This document shows positions 23,901 through 35,587 of a stretch of DNA of 64,000 nucleotides, one piece after another. The stretch spans positions 4,774,001-4,838,000 of the forward strand of contig NC_016474.1 of NCBI RefSeq assembly GCF_000226095.1, written 5' to 3'. Position numbers and translations under genes: made by a program. How positions within the stretch are numbered: position 1 is the stretch's first letter; every line of letters begins with the position of its first letter. The notes under the pieces are model-generated. The model was not told where the DNA came from and ran no database searches. It worked only from the letters and a program-made list of their open reading frames with translations. This DNA is from Thermothelomyces thermophilus ATCC 42464. Lineage: Eukaryota > Ascomycota > Sordariomycetes > Sordariales > Chaetomiaceae.

Positions 23901-24600
23901 CTAGGCTTAATGATTCTATACTAAATCTGCTGCTTTAGGAGGTTAATAACCTTTGGTATTAACGGCTTTAGGATAGGGATACTCTTTAATTACTATACTA
24001 TATAAGGAATAGTCCGGATAACCTAACGAAGAATAATATTAGGGTAAATCTACCTATATTTAGTAAAATCCCATACTAAGGCGGCCTCCTAGTTCCATAG
24101 GACCTATATAAAGAGTTCCTTCTCCTAGTTAGATAGAAAGCTTCCTATGGATATAAGTAATATATTAAGCTATTTAGCTATAAGCTACGTCTTAGGCTCT
24201 AGGTCCGAAAACTATAGTATAATAAGGATATCCTACTCTAACCTAAACTTTATCTTCTCGGTAGCTTTCCCTAGGTACTATTCCTACTAGTTAGGGTCAT
24301 TATTAGGTACCGAACTATCACTAATAGCTATATCTATAGGATAAACTTTTCTAGCTATAGACTTTTATATAGTAAATGTCCGTACCTCCTATAACTCTTT
24401 TCTAACCTCTAATATAAGCTTCCTAAACGATTTCTATCTATCTAGGTAGCTAGGCTCCTCTATTTCGCCCTCTATTTCCTAATATCTCCGTTTTAAAGTA
24501 TCTTATCTAGTAAGACAAAATGTCAAACCTTTAGTAAATATATCGATAAGAGGTAAGCAAGAAATCCTTAATATTATATTAAAAATGGCTTTATTAGCCT
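20985..24600 (-). pseudogene. pol: pol of element G2a (RT, RNase H, integrase)
   Basis: Minus-strand homolog of G2c. RT has LDLFS near 23735-23720 and Y-L-D-N-I near 23545-23530. The RNase H and tether region is at about 22650-23050. Integrase WHLDI lies near 22150, and the following core runs to about 21750. The C-terminal part has K-V-G-D-L near 21450 and ends with a K-K-F-F-K-R-D stretch near 21230, then an acidic tail. No clear chromodomain is visible. RIP stops are dense. The 881-3236 region carries the same domains in the opposite orientation. Confidence 0.8.
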
Positions 24601-27600
24601 GATTATTAGGAAATCTAAGTAGAATTTTACCGTTCTAAATATTAGTAAATATAAAGGTAGTAATAGTTATTATAACTAGACGTTAGAGTTTATCCCTTAT
24701 GAGTTAATATTTTCTTTTAAATATCGTTTTAGCTATAATATCCAAGATAACCGATACTTTAATTAGTTTATTCCTAGCAATAATATTTACTATAATTAGA
24801 TAGCTAGCTTCATAGCTAAATATTAGGCTTATATTATAGATAAATGGTATATCTAGTAAAATTTAGTAACTATTAGTATCTCTATCTAAAACGAAGAAAT
24901 GTTTATAGATTAAGATAGCCCCTAAGATAATCATATTAACCCTTTCCCTAGTAAATAGCCTACTATTATAAAGACCTTAGGAAATTACTATCGTTATCTA
25001 TATAAGGAGATAGTATCTCTATACTAGGTTAAGAGTAATTATATTATACTTAGATCTAGTATTAATTAAAGTAAGTACCTTCTTACCCCTTAGATCCTTA
25101 AAGTTATAATAGAGCATTAGTAATATATATATCTATATAAGTATACCTATCTAGATTCTTTAGCTAGTAAAGAGTATATAGATTAGAGCCTAAAAGGATA
25201 TTTTAATCTCTTATAAGTCTAGCTAGTCTTACTATCTAATAAAGCAATTACTTTAAAATCTATCCATTATAATAGCCTACTAGCTATCATTAATAACCCT
25301 TAGAAATACTAGAACCGTAATCGTAAACTCTTTTCCCTTAATACTACTCTATCTACCTAGATAGCTAAGGTATATCTTAACCTCTTATAACGCTCTCCCT
25401 CTTACTTATAAAGCCGGCTTATTAGGGAAGGGAATAGCTAAGCCCTTATATTTAATTACCTCCTAAGGACTTTTATAATCTTACTTAAGGAAAGTAATTA
25501 ATACGTTCTTAAACGCTAAGGAGATTCTTAGGACCTTGTCGATAGTAAGTATCTTCGCTTAAAGAGCCTTACTAACCAGAGAGAGTACATTATAGGCTAC
25601 GTTTTCCTTGGTCAATTTTTCTAATTCTTTAAAGTAAACGGTTCGTTTCTATCTAGTTAGGGGGAGAGCTCCTTTACTAATATAGTTAGTAGCTCTCTTA
25701 GTAATAGCTATAACCCTTTAACTTATAGCTGAAGGTTTAACTCCTCTTACTTCTATATTCCTTTTCGGTAATTAAATAGTCTTTACTTTATTAGTCCCCT
25801 TTTACCTAATAGGATCCTATATTAACTCGTCTTTTATTTCTATAAAATAGCACTTTATAAGGATAATACTCTATATTATAATTATTATATTACTATTCTT
25901 ATTAGAAATATCTTTACTATTAACCTCTGACTTGATAATATTAAAAGCTTATATCGCCATCTAGTTAGACCGTAATATATCTAAGAGTAAGCTCTTATAG
26001 TCAGTGGTAAAAATGGGGTCGTCTATCTAAGACGTTATCCATTTTACCTATTAGATAAGAGTATATCTACCTTCCTTATAGTCTATCTAGAAATTAATCT
26101 CCCTAGCCTTAGTATAGTTATAGATTAACTTTAGGGAAACTCTCTTAGTATTAGTAAGGCGATTAAAGGAGGTTATAATTACCTTTAGTAGGTATAAACC
26201 TTTAATATATTAAAGGAAGGCCTTATTAGTAATAAGGTTTAAATCTAGACAGTACTCCTAACTATATTCCTTTTAGTAACTCTCTATAAACCGTTAATAT
26301 AGCTCCTAGCTAGAAAGATCCAGCTAAAGAGAGGTATAAGTATAAATAATATATTATTAGGTCCCTTAACCAGCTATAATAGCTATATCCTCTCTAAGGA
26401 TTTCGACTTACTAGCTTTCTAGAAGACTAGGATCTCTCTTACCTAAGATCTACTTAAAACTAAGCCGATAGATAAGACCATTATAGATATCCTTTACTAG
26501 GACTAGATACCTATAGGTAAAGTATATCTAATTATTATAGTAATAATAGCTATAAGGTATAGCTAAAGTTAAACTTAGCTAGAACCTACTACTCTTCTTC
26601 TTCTACTAAGACTTTTAAATAGCTAATAGGTAGGTCCGGATTTCCTTAATCTTATCATTACTTAGATTATCTATCTAGTTATAGGAACGCCTACCTTTAT
26701 CCGAGGATTTATAGCTAACTTTGCCCTTATTAATTCAAAGCTTATATAAGGTATCTATAAGCTTATCGATAATCTTATTAAAGGTAGTATCTCTCTAGGT
26801 AGATAAACCTAAAGGATTTTTCTATATCTAGGGAGCTAAAGGACTTTTTTTAATAGCTTAGCTTACCTATAGCTTAACCTCTCCTCCTTTCGAATCTAAC
26901 TTATAGTATATTAATCTAGTGTTATCTCCTTTATATAGATACTCTTATATAAAGTTACGAAAGTCCTCTTACTCTATATCGTTAACCTATAAGTTACCTT
27001 TTTTATAGACCTAAAGACTAGTCTAGAGAGTAGGAGGAAATCTATCCTATACCTTCTAGATAGCCGATAACTAATAGACCGCTTTCTTCTTCCTTAGTAC
27101 TTGGGTAAGTAAGACGTTAATATACTCTAGGTAGTTATAGATAGACTTAGCCAAATCTGGATATTAGGAATCTAGAAGGCGCTCTAGCTCTTAAGTAAAA
27201 GTCTCCTAACGAGAGTCGTTCTACTTCTAACGTTCCTTAATAGTAACTTTAAAAGTAGCCTAGTCCTTTTTCTTTGACTCTAGCCATTAGTCCAGGATTT
27301 CCTAAAGGTTATCTATATATTACTACTTAAAGTAAGAGATCTTGTTATTATTATCTTTACTAAAGATCTTATAAGCCTTTATTAAATGCTTAAGGTATTT
27401 AGTAATATTATAATTAGAAAAGAGACTAGGTAAACCTTTATCTATTAATAAAGGGAATATAACCTAAATAACCTTAGTAAGTCTATCTATTATAATATCT
27501 ACTTAAGTATAATACTTAACTTCTAAGTCTAAAGTAAGGTTTCTAAACTCTAGTAATTAAGGTAATTCTAATAATATCCTTCCTAATAAGATTTTAATAT

Positions 27601-28100
27601 ATCTAAATATAAGAGGTATTAAAAGTAATGATTCTAATTAAGGTATTTACTAAGCTAATAAGAAAAGTAATACCTAAGGTTATTATCTTTAATTATACCT
27701 TCCTATTTAAATAATTTCTTTAAAGATAACTCTTCTATCTAAGTAACTAATCTAGAAAGCCTTCCTCCTTTCCTTTAAGTCTTCTTATGATAGGTAAGAT
27801 CGAATATAAACTTAATCTACTACTTTCACTCCTTTAGAATATACCTAGTAAAGCTATTCCTAAACCTTCTAATAAGAGATACCTTATAATAATAGTACTT
27901 TAACCCCTAAAGTCAGAATTTCTAAAATAATAAGATAAACCTACACTAGACTACTAAAGAGTAGTAATATATAGGTAGATATACCCTTACTAGCAAGTGC
28001 TAATACTAAGATAACTAAGGCTAGGATAGCTATAAAGCTTTCCTCTAATGCCTATATAACTCTAAAATCTCATCTTTAAATCCCGAATAGTTCTAATATT
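24601..28100 (-). pseudogene. Upstream coding region of G2a (protease and gag, poorly resolved)
   Basis: A minus-strand coding region is expected here between the 5' end of G2a and its RT. Around 26,550-26,850 a frame rich in Lys, Ser and Asp reads with RIP stops, consistent with a Gag. Exact limits, zinc knuckle and protease motif could not be placed with confidence. The interval 25,175-28,869 is repeated collinearly in G2b (28,870-30,271, then 52,857-54,177, then 61,771-62,748), which confirms it as element sequence. Confidence 0.5.
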
Positions 28101-28869
28101 ACTAATCCATATTTTAGAGTTTCTATCTCTTTAAATGGACGTTAAACTTCTTTAAACTTATCGTCCTACAATTCCTACCGTCTCTACTAGCGATATTATT
28201 ACGTTAGGACAAGAGTAGTTCCCTAGCCTACTACTAGATATACCGATCTCTTAGTACCTATATTTACTCTTCTCGCTTTCCTAATAGCTTTACTATATAT
28301 ACCTCTATATATATATCTTTGCTCCTTTATTGTAGACGTTACTATCTTACTACACTCGAAGTCTAGTAATCTAGTTTAGACTTAGAGCTAAGCTTTCCCT
28401 AATTAAGCCCCTAAAAATATAAGCTAGTACTAACCCTCTAGGGTATTACTTAGCACCTCTAGAACTAAACCTCTGTCTAGTCAGATAGGGAGAAGCTTTG
28501 GCTCAAAATGTCCAGGGCGTCCGAGCATTTGTAGTTATAATAGACAAGTCTGACTATCTAGACGGCAACGACAATAGAGGCGAAGGTAGCGATAGTAATG
28601 TCCCTCTAGATAGATGTAAAAGAGCCTATTTATATAGAAAAAGATATCGTAATTTATAAAAGAAAGAAGAACTACATCTTGATACTCTAATATATTAGAG
28701 TATATAAGTGTTAAAAGCTATCTATTGTCCTTATCTCTCTATCTAGTGCCTTTAGATAGGTAACCCCTATTTATACCTATTGTATATAGTAAAGCTCTAT
28801 AGAACCGGAAAAATAAAACTATACCTTGTGTCCCTCTAGTTATATTAAGAACTTCTAGCCCTAGTCTAG
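28101..28869 (-). repeat. 5' terminal region of G2a (probable LTR and leader)
   Basis: The same ~770 bp recurs at the right end of G2b (about 61,975-62,748). It contains a TCTAGATAGA-rich part and an ATATATATATAGAGG run. In both copies the outer end reads CTAGCCCTAGTCTA(A/G)TA, where homology stops, so 28869 and 62748 are probable outer ends of 5' LTRs. The LTR/leader boundary is unknown because no 3' LTR was found. Confidence 0.55.
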
Positions 28870-30271
28870 TATAGATTAGAGCCTAGAAGGATATTTTAAT
28901 CTCTTATAAGTCTAGCTAGCCTTATTATCTAATAAAGTAGTTACTTTAGAACCTATCTATTATAATAGCCTACTAGCTATTACTAGTAATCCTTAGAAAT
29001 GCTAGAACTATGATTATAGACTCTTTTCCCTTAATGTTACTCTATCTACCTAGATAGCTAAGATATATCTTGACCTTTTATAACGCTCTCCCTTTTGCTT
29101 ATAAAGCTGGCTTATTAGAGAAGGGAATAGCTAAGTCTTTATACTTAATTACCTCCTAAGGACTTTTATAATCCTATTTAAGGAAAGCAATTAGCGTATT
29201 CTTGAACGCTAGGGAGATCCTTAAGACCTTGTCAATAGTAAGTATCTTTGCTTAAAGAGCCTTACTAACTAGAGAGAGTATATTATAGGCTATATTCTAC
29301 TTAGTCGATTTCTCTAATTCCTTAAAGTAAATAGTTCGTTTTTATCTAGCTAGGGGGAGAGCTCCCTTACTAATATAGTTAGTAGCCTTCTTAGTAATAG
29401 CTATAACCTTTTAGCTTATAGCTAAAAGGTAAGTTCCTCTTACTTCCATATTTCTTTTTAGTAATCGAATAGTCTTTACTTTATTAGTCCTCTTTTACCT
29501 AATAGGATCTTATATTAGCTTATCTTCTATTTCTATAAAATAGCACTTTATAAAGGTAGTACTTTATATTATAGTTACTATATTGCTATCTCTATTAGAA
29601 ATATCTTTATTATTAACCTCTAACTTGATAGTATTAAAAGCCTATATTGCTATCTAGTTAGATTATAATACGTCTATTAATAAGCCCTTATAGTCGGTGG
29701 TAAAAACGGGGTCGTCTATCTAAGACGTTATCTATTTTACCTATTAGATAAGAGTATATTTACCTTACTTATAGTCTATTTGGAAATTAATCTCCTTAGC
29801 CTTAGTATAGTTATAAATTAACTCTAGAGAAACTCTTTTAATATTAGTAAGGCAATTAAGGGAGGTCATAACTACTTCTAATGGATATAAACCTTTAATA
29901 TATTAAAGGAAGGTCTTATTAGTAATAAGGTTTAGGTCTAGATAGTATTCCTAACTATATTCCTTTTAATAACTCTTTATAAACTATTAGTATAGCTCCT
30001 AGCTAAGAAGATCTAGCTAAAGAGGGGTATAAATATAAATAATATATTATTAGGTCCTCTAATTAGGTATAGTAGTTATATCCTTACTAAGGATCTCGAT
30101 TTACTAGTTCTCTAGAAGACTAGGATCTCTCTTACCTAAGATCTATTTAAAACCAAGCTAATAGATAAGACTATTATAGATATCCTCCACTAAGACTAGA
30201 CATCTATAGGCAAAGTATATCTAGTCACTATAATAGTAATAACTATAAGGTATAGTTAAAGTCGAACTTGG

Positions 30272-30699
30272 TATGACGAACCTAATTCAGACTTCTTCTA
30301 AAAGGGTTTAGACGACGGTAGATTGAGCGGGACAAGTAGGCAGGTCGTCTAAGGGATTTAGTGAAGCCAAAGGGTTTATAATAACATTAGAGTTGTCTCT
30401 TACAGTAATTAGCAATGCTTAGTATAAGTACTGTGATTATAGGTTGCTATCACTAGTAAACTCCTAGAGTCCACTATAACGAGTGACTATCTATATATAT
30501 ATATAATCCTAGGATTACTAGCAGTCATAGTAATTCTCTATACTAGCTTACCTAGCTTATATCGTAAGCTAGTGATCCTTTGCTAGGATCATTTCTTGCC
30601 AAGTGTAATCCTATCCTAATTAGTCTATCATTCCTTCGGCTTAATTAGCCCGTTTGTACTAGTAGCTTAGGCGGCATCTATATATATATTTCTATGATA
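30272..30699 (-). repeat. 3' LTR of A3
   Basis: 428 bp, A-type, reversed. Begins TATGACGAACC and ends TCTATGATA. The segment complementary to the A PBS is preserved near 30444-30454 (TTGCTATCACT on the plus strand). Confidence 0.92.
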
Positions 30700-30813
30700 T
30701 AATACCTTCCTTCTAAGACTTTTGACCTAAAAGCCCTCTTTAGGTCATTTCAAATAGCGCTAACATTCTTTTCTATATATACCTTATAATTTTTCTCTTT
30801 TTCTGTACTATTA

Positions 30814-31468
30814 GTAGCTAATAAGATAGTAGATCGTATCTCTAAACGCCAATCTTCGAAATCCTAATAGCGTGCCACGCTTGCTTCTTTTATTAATTTT
30901 TCTAGTATAGACGTCATACTGTATTTATAGTATTTTAAGCGGAACTTGGCTTATCGTATAGCGTTAGGCTCTTCTTGCTATAGCAAGTATATACATTAGG
31001 GTCGTTCTTACGATAGTTCTAATATAACGTCTGCTTGTTCGTGACCTAGTTTGTTACCTTAATATTTATAGCTAACCTTTTATAGTAATAAAGATTATAT
31101 CTAAACAAAAACGTATAGAATAAGAAAAGGCTAATACTAAAGAGGCCCTTTTCGTTCTTTAGACTTAACTTTAGATAGCTGTCGGCCGATTAGCTCGTCT
31201 TTGTCGCTAGAAACATTTCTTGAAGGAGCAGGGTTCTAAGCTGTTTCGTCGAGGTATATAGTCTCTAGAGAAAATAGAAGTAGAAGAACGGAAGGTATAG
31301 GATTCCGAGGCACGTATTATTAGTGACGTATGGTCCTAGGGTGCTAACGTCCCGTTTGACTAGTCTTCTTTAGGCCTAGATTTGTCGGAGGCTAACTTAG
31401 CCGTTTTGTCCGAGCTAGTGCCCATAGTCGATCCGGGTTCTGCTGGTAGAACTATTCTAGTTTCTTAG
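30814..31468 (+). pseudogene. Antisense Zn2Cys6-like / coiled-coil gene of A3
   Basis: Plus-strand gene, opposite to the minus-strand A3. The start position reads GTA (RIPed ATG). Cluster positions, counted from the start codon, are residues 37, 40, 47, 56, 59 and 66, giving spacing x2, x6, x8, x2, x6. All six are Tyr, one transition from Cys; the neighbour at 55 is Cys. The intron at 31037-31085 (49 nt) starts GTTCGT, has CTAAC in 31073-31077 and ends TTTTATAG; removing it keeps a single frame. Exon 2 holds a coiled coil (about 60 residues, with R-L-A-R-L-C-R-Q-K), an acidic segment and the end S-stop at 31466-31468. Spliced length is 202 codons. In related fungal proteins a binuclear zinc cluster plus coiled coil binds DNA as a dimer; here that is inference. 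Confidence 0.75.
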
Positions 31469-34400
31469 GGTAGTTCAAGTTCTTAACTAGTTCCTATAAG
31501 TTGTTCTCTAATCTAAAATCAAGCTATTTAACTAGATACTATAGTTCCCTGTTAATAATATATAAATCTAGAATTTCTTCGATATCCTATTTTTCCTCTT
31601 TGTCCTTTGCTTCAATATACATAATAACCTTAGTGTTCTTTGGTACTGGTTCGAGAAGTGAAATATAAAAAACATCTGTCTGTAGTTATATAGATGACGG
31701 TAACGATAATCGGTAGTTAGATATTAAAATTCGTTCTTTGATAACGAAGGGTCCGACCTTCTTAAAGTCTAGCTTTATACTTAGTCGTTTAGTTTATAAG
31801 TTTTGTACGATTAGGTAGACTTTGTCTCTCCTCTCTAGGTAAGGTCCCTCGAGCCTATATTTATTATAGTAGTTCTTTATTCTAGTCTTGACAAACTCGA
31901 GTTCCTTTTTAAGCTTTTTATATAATATGTATATTTGTTCTACTTTGACTGCTACTCTTGGCACTATAACCTCTGGTCCTTGCCTAAGGTCTGCTTTATA
32001 TCTATAGTTCGCGAAGAATGGTATAACTTTAGTTGTTTCTGTTAGTATCGTATTATAAGCGAGTTATACTATTAGTAATAGCATAACCTAGTCGTCTTGC
32101 TAGTAGTTGACGTAAGAACGGAGATACTACTTGATAACTTAGTTTAGTCGCTCCGTTTATCTGTCAGTCTACAGGTAATATACTATTAACAGCTTACTAT
32201 TAATGCCTAATCATTATATTAACGCTTGCTAGAACTTTGATACGAACTTGGTATCTCTATTGGTAATCTATTCTGACGGCCAAGTATATACTAATGTAAC
32301 TTGCTAATAGATTATATCTACTAACTGTTTAGCTATCTAGGACTCCTTATAGGGAAAGAAGTATACCTATTTAGTTAGGCGATCTACTATAGTAAGAATA
32401 CTATTATAGATTACTCCTATAGCTATATCCTTAGATTCTAGTAGCTTTGTAATAAAGTCTATTATAACTAAACTCTATAGTTTATTAGCTATTAGCAGTG
32501 GCTGAAGTAGCCTATACGGCTTATATCGTACCGTTTTGCTTCGATTACAAATGTCATAGTTCTATACAACTTCCTTAACTCGTACCGTTAACTATAGAAA
32601 GTCGTAGTATTTCCTAACTTATACGATAGTCTTTGTAACTCCTTTATATCCTCCGAGTTTCGACTTGTAGAGTTCTCGAATCATTTGTAGCTATTAATCC
32701 CTATCGTAGATATATACTTTACCTTGGTACCAGAGTTTCCTATCTCTTTCTTTCACTCCATTAGGTACTACTAGTCCAGGTATTACTTAATACTATATCT
32801 TGTTAATCCTTTCTTCTCGAAAGATTACGTAACATTCTAAGAACGAGTCAAGTAAATCATCTTCTATAGGTATCTACGTTTTATAATATAGCGTTCTATC
32901 CATTTGTTCCTTGAATAACGGTAGTATTATTTCCGTTTGTCCTTCTATATGATCCGTTCGTTGGCTTAAGATATCCGTTCGTACGTTCTCTTTGCCCTTC
33001 TTATAGCAGATCTTAAAGTTAAATTCCACGAGGAATTCTGCCTATCATATTTGTTGTCTGTTAAGCTCCTTTGTCATCGTAAAGTATCGCAAATTCTTAT
33101 AATCTATATATACTTATACTGGTTTAATGGTACTACTAAGGTATAGTTGCTATTCCTTAAAAGCTTCGACAATCGTAAGTAGTTCCTTATCGTAGATCGG
33201 ATAATTAAGACGTAGTCTATCGAGCTTCTTTAAAAAGAAGGCTATAGGATATAGCTTTCCTTGTTCGTCTTATTGTCCTAATTGTCCTCTAATAGCATAA
33301 TCTAAAGCGTCCGTTTCTACCTTAAATAGCTTCTTAGGATTTAATAATACTAGTACTAGATCTTTAATAATAGTATCGCGGATCTATATAAATGCTTGCT
33401 TATACTATTCTTCCTATTAGAATTTAGCGTTCTTCTTTATAAGTTTATATAAAGGTTGTACGATCGCTTTAAAGTTCCTAATAAACATTTGGTAGAAGTT
33501 TATAAATCCGATGAAGCTTCGTATTTCCGTAACTAACGTTAGTCATAGCTAATTCTTAATAGCTTTAACCTTTAAAGGTTCTATTCGGATTTATCCTAGG
33601 GATATTTCGTATCCTAAAAACACCGTTTTCCTAACGTAGAATTTGCTCTTTTCCTTATTAACTAATAGTTTATACGTATATAGTGTGTCTAGTACTACTT
33701 TTACGTACTTCCGGTGTTCGTTTATCGTCTTAGAGAAGATAAGTATATCGTTAAGATAATATACTATAAATTTGTTAAGGAAGAGTCGGATAGCTTGATT
33801 AATTAGGGCTTAGAACGTTACTAGTATATTTATAAGTCTAAATGGTATAATAAGGTACTTATAGTAGCTATAGGGTATCCTAAAGGCCGTTTTCTACTCG
33901 TTACCTTCTTTAGTCTATATATAGTTATAGGCCGATAGCAAGTCAAGATATATAAAATATTAGGCTCCTACTAACTAATCTTAGAGCTATGAGATTAATA
34001 GTAATAGGTATTGGTTTTTCATAGTCTATTTGTTAAGTTACTAATAGTTAATATATAACCGTAGCTTTCTATTTTTCTTAGGCATAAATAGGATTAGGTA
34101 GCCTACTAGCAATATCGACAGGCAGATATATCCTCTTCAAAGGTTCTCCTCCAAATATCGCTTAAGTTATTCGTTTTATATCTAGCTTATATAATAGATC
34201 TTAAAGAACTTTAGTTATACTCCTTCCTTAAGCTTAATCTTATAATCCTATAGGCTATATTCTAGTAATTCTTCTAGATGCTTCGGTTCGAATGCTAGAT
34301 ATCCTTTGTATTCTTTTGGTACTTCCCTAGTCTTGTCTCGTCTCTCGGTTTTCTAATAGTATACGAACTTGGTTCCGTCTATAGCGATACTAGCGATTTT

Positions 34401-34949
34401 CCCTGTCTCAACCTATTACTCCAATTATAGTGCTCCGCATTTGTTAACGGAGAGAATAGCTATCGGCGGTTCGGCTCGTTCCTCCTATTACGATATCGAT
34501 GTTATTATGCTGCCTCTTCTAGAGTCTATAGTGGTCTGTCTGCCACTGTCTGTCTCTTACGGTAGATCTATAGGATATGCCTTCCCCTGAGCATTGTCTG
34601 CTTACGATCCTTATGTACTCCCTATCTTACTAGTTGAATATGACTCTATTTGGGGTTATAGGTAGCTACTATTCTTCTAGCTAATATCTAGGTTATAATT
34701 TTCATACTATAGTAACCTTAATATTATATCTTTGTCGTTACCTATATTTATAATACTAAATATAACTATTATAGTCTTCCTTACTATAGTAATATTAATC
34801 GGTTTAGTCTCCTTATATATCCATTATATTCGAAATAGCCCTTTAACTATACTATACTTTCGCTTTATTCTCTAAGGTATTTATAGCTAATTTACAAGTA
34901 TTGGCGAAATTAGGTTTATCTCTACTCTACTATCTACTAGTACAAGCAT
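31320..34949 (-). pseudogene. pol: pol of A3
   Basis: 3630 nt from the conserved ATG (34949-34947) to the TAA (31322-31320), the same length as in A1 and A2. Same domain order; RT motif near 33750, RNase H near 33310, integrase about 32100-32650, chromodomain about 31450-31600. Dense RIP stops. Plus-strand open frames here, such as 34369-34590, are shadows of the protease-RT region. Confidence 0.85.
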
Positions 34950-35114
34950 TTCCTACTATTTCCATTATACTATTATCTATAGTCGCTTATCTTACTACTA
35001 TCGTCTAAAGATTATAGCGATTTCCTATATTTCTACTAAAAGGTCTTAATATAGTAATCTCTTACGCTAGTTCCTCCTATACTACGCTACTACTTATCGC
35101 TATATAGGCGTTAA

Positions 35115-35560
35115 TGTCACAGATAAGCACATAGACGGCCTAACAGGCTATAGCTAGGACGCGGGACATTCCGACAGCTAATCACTTGACAGACCAATCA
35201 GAATATTATCACCGCCAAGACTAAGGTCTTCACTAGTAATAATAACATGTCACCGTCGACAATACAGAATCACGGAGTAAAAGGAGGAATAGTACTAGTA
35301 ATAACTATTAAACAGGGATAGACAATTATATATATATAGCTAGCTAGTCACTCGTTAGGTAGACTCTAAGAGTTCACTAGTGGTAATAATTATAATCACA
35401 GTACTCGTATAAGCATTGCTAATTATTATAAGAGATAACTCTAAGGGTTATTATAAACCCTTTGGCTTTACCAAATCCCTTAGACGACCTGCCTACCTGT
35501 CCCGCTCAATCTACCTTCGTCTAAACCCTTTTAGAAGAAGTCTAAGCTAGGTTCGTTACA
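35115..35560 (+). repeat. 5' LTR of B1
   Basis: B-type LTR: TGTCACAGATAAGCACATAG at the start, GGTTCGTTACA at the end. The TATATATATA run is followed about 40-50 nt later by AGTGGTAATAA (35379-35389), the putative start of R. Confidence 0.92.
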
Positions 35561-35562
35561 CG

Positions 35563-35573
35563 TTGTTACTACT
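35563..35573 (+). other. Self-priming site (PBS) of B1
   Basis: TTGTTACTACT, two bases after the LTR; complementary to AGTGGTAACAA at 42395-42405 in the 3' LTR except for one RIP-type change. In B2 the same site is 54628-54638 (TTATTACCACT). Confidence 0.75.
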
Positions 35574-35587
35574 CCCTTTGTTCTGTC

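Noticed and set aside
27590-27700. Possible short tandem repeats and CRISPR-like spacing in TA-rich G2 DNA
   Set aside because: Repeated CTAAT/TAGTA strings arise from RIP composition; there are no regular repeat-spacer units.
34369-34590. 73-codon frames repeated at 13382-13603, 34369-34590, 38370-38591, 46388-46609 and 57435-57638
   Set aside because: They recur because the same protease-RT linker region recurs in each element; they lie antisense to pol, vary in start and have no domain. Coding is on the pol strand.
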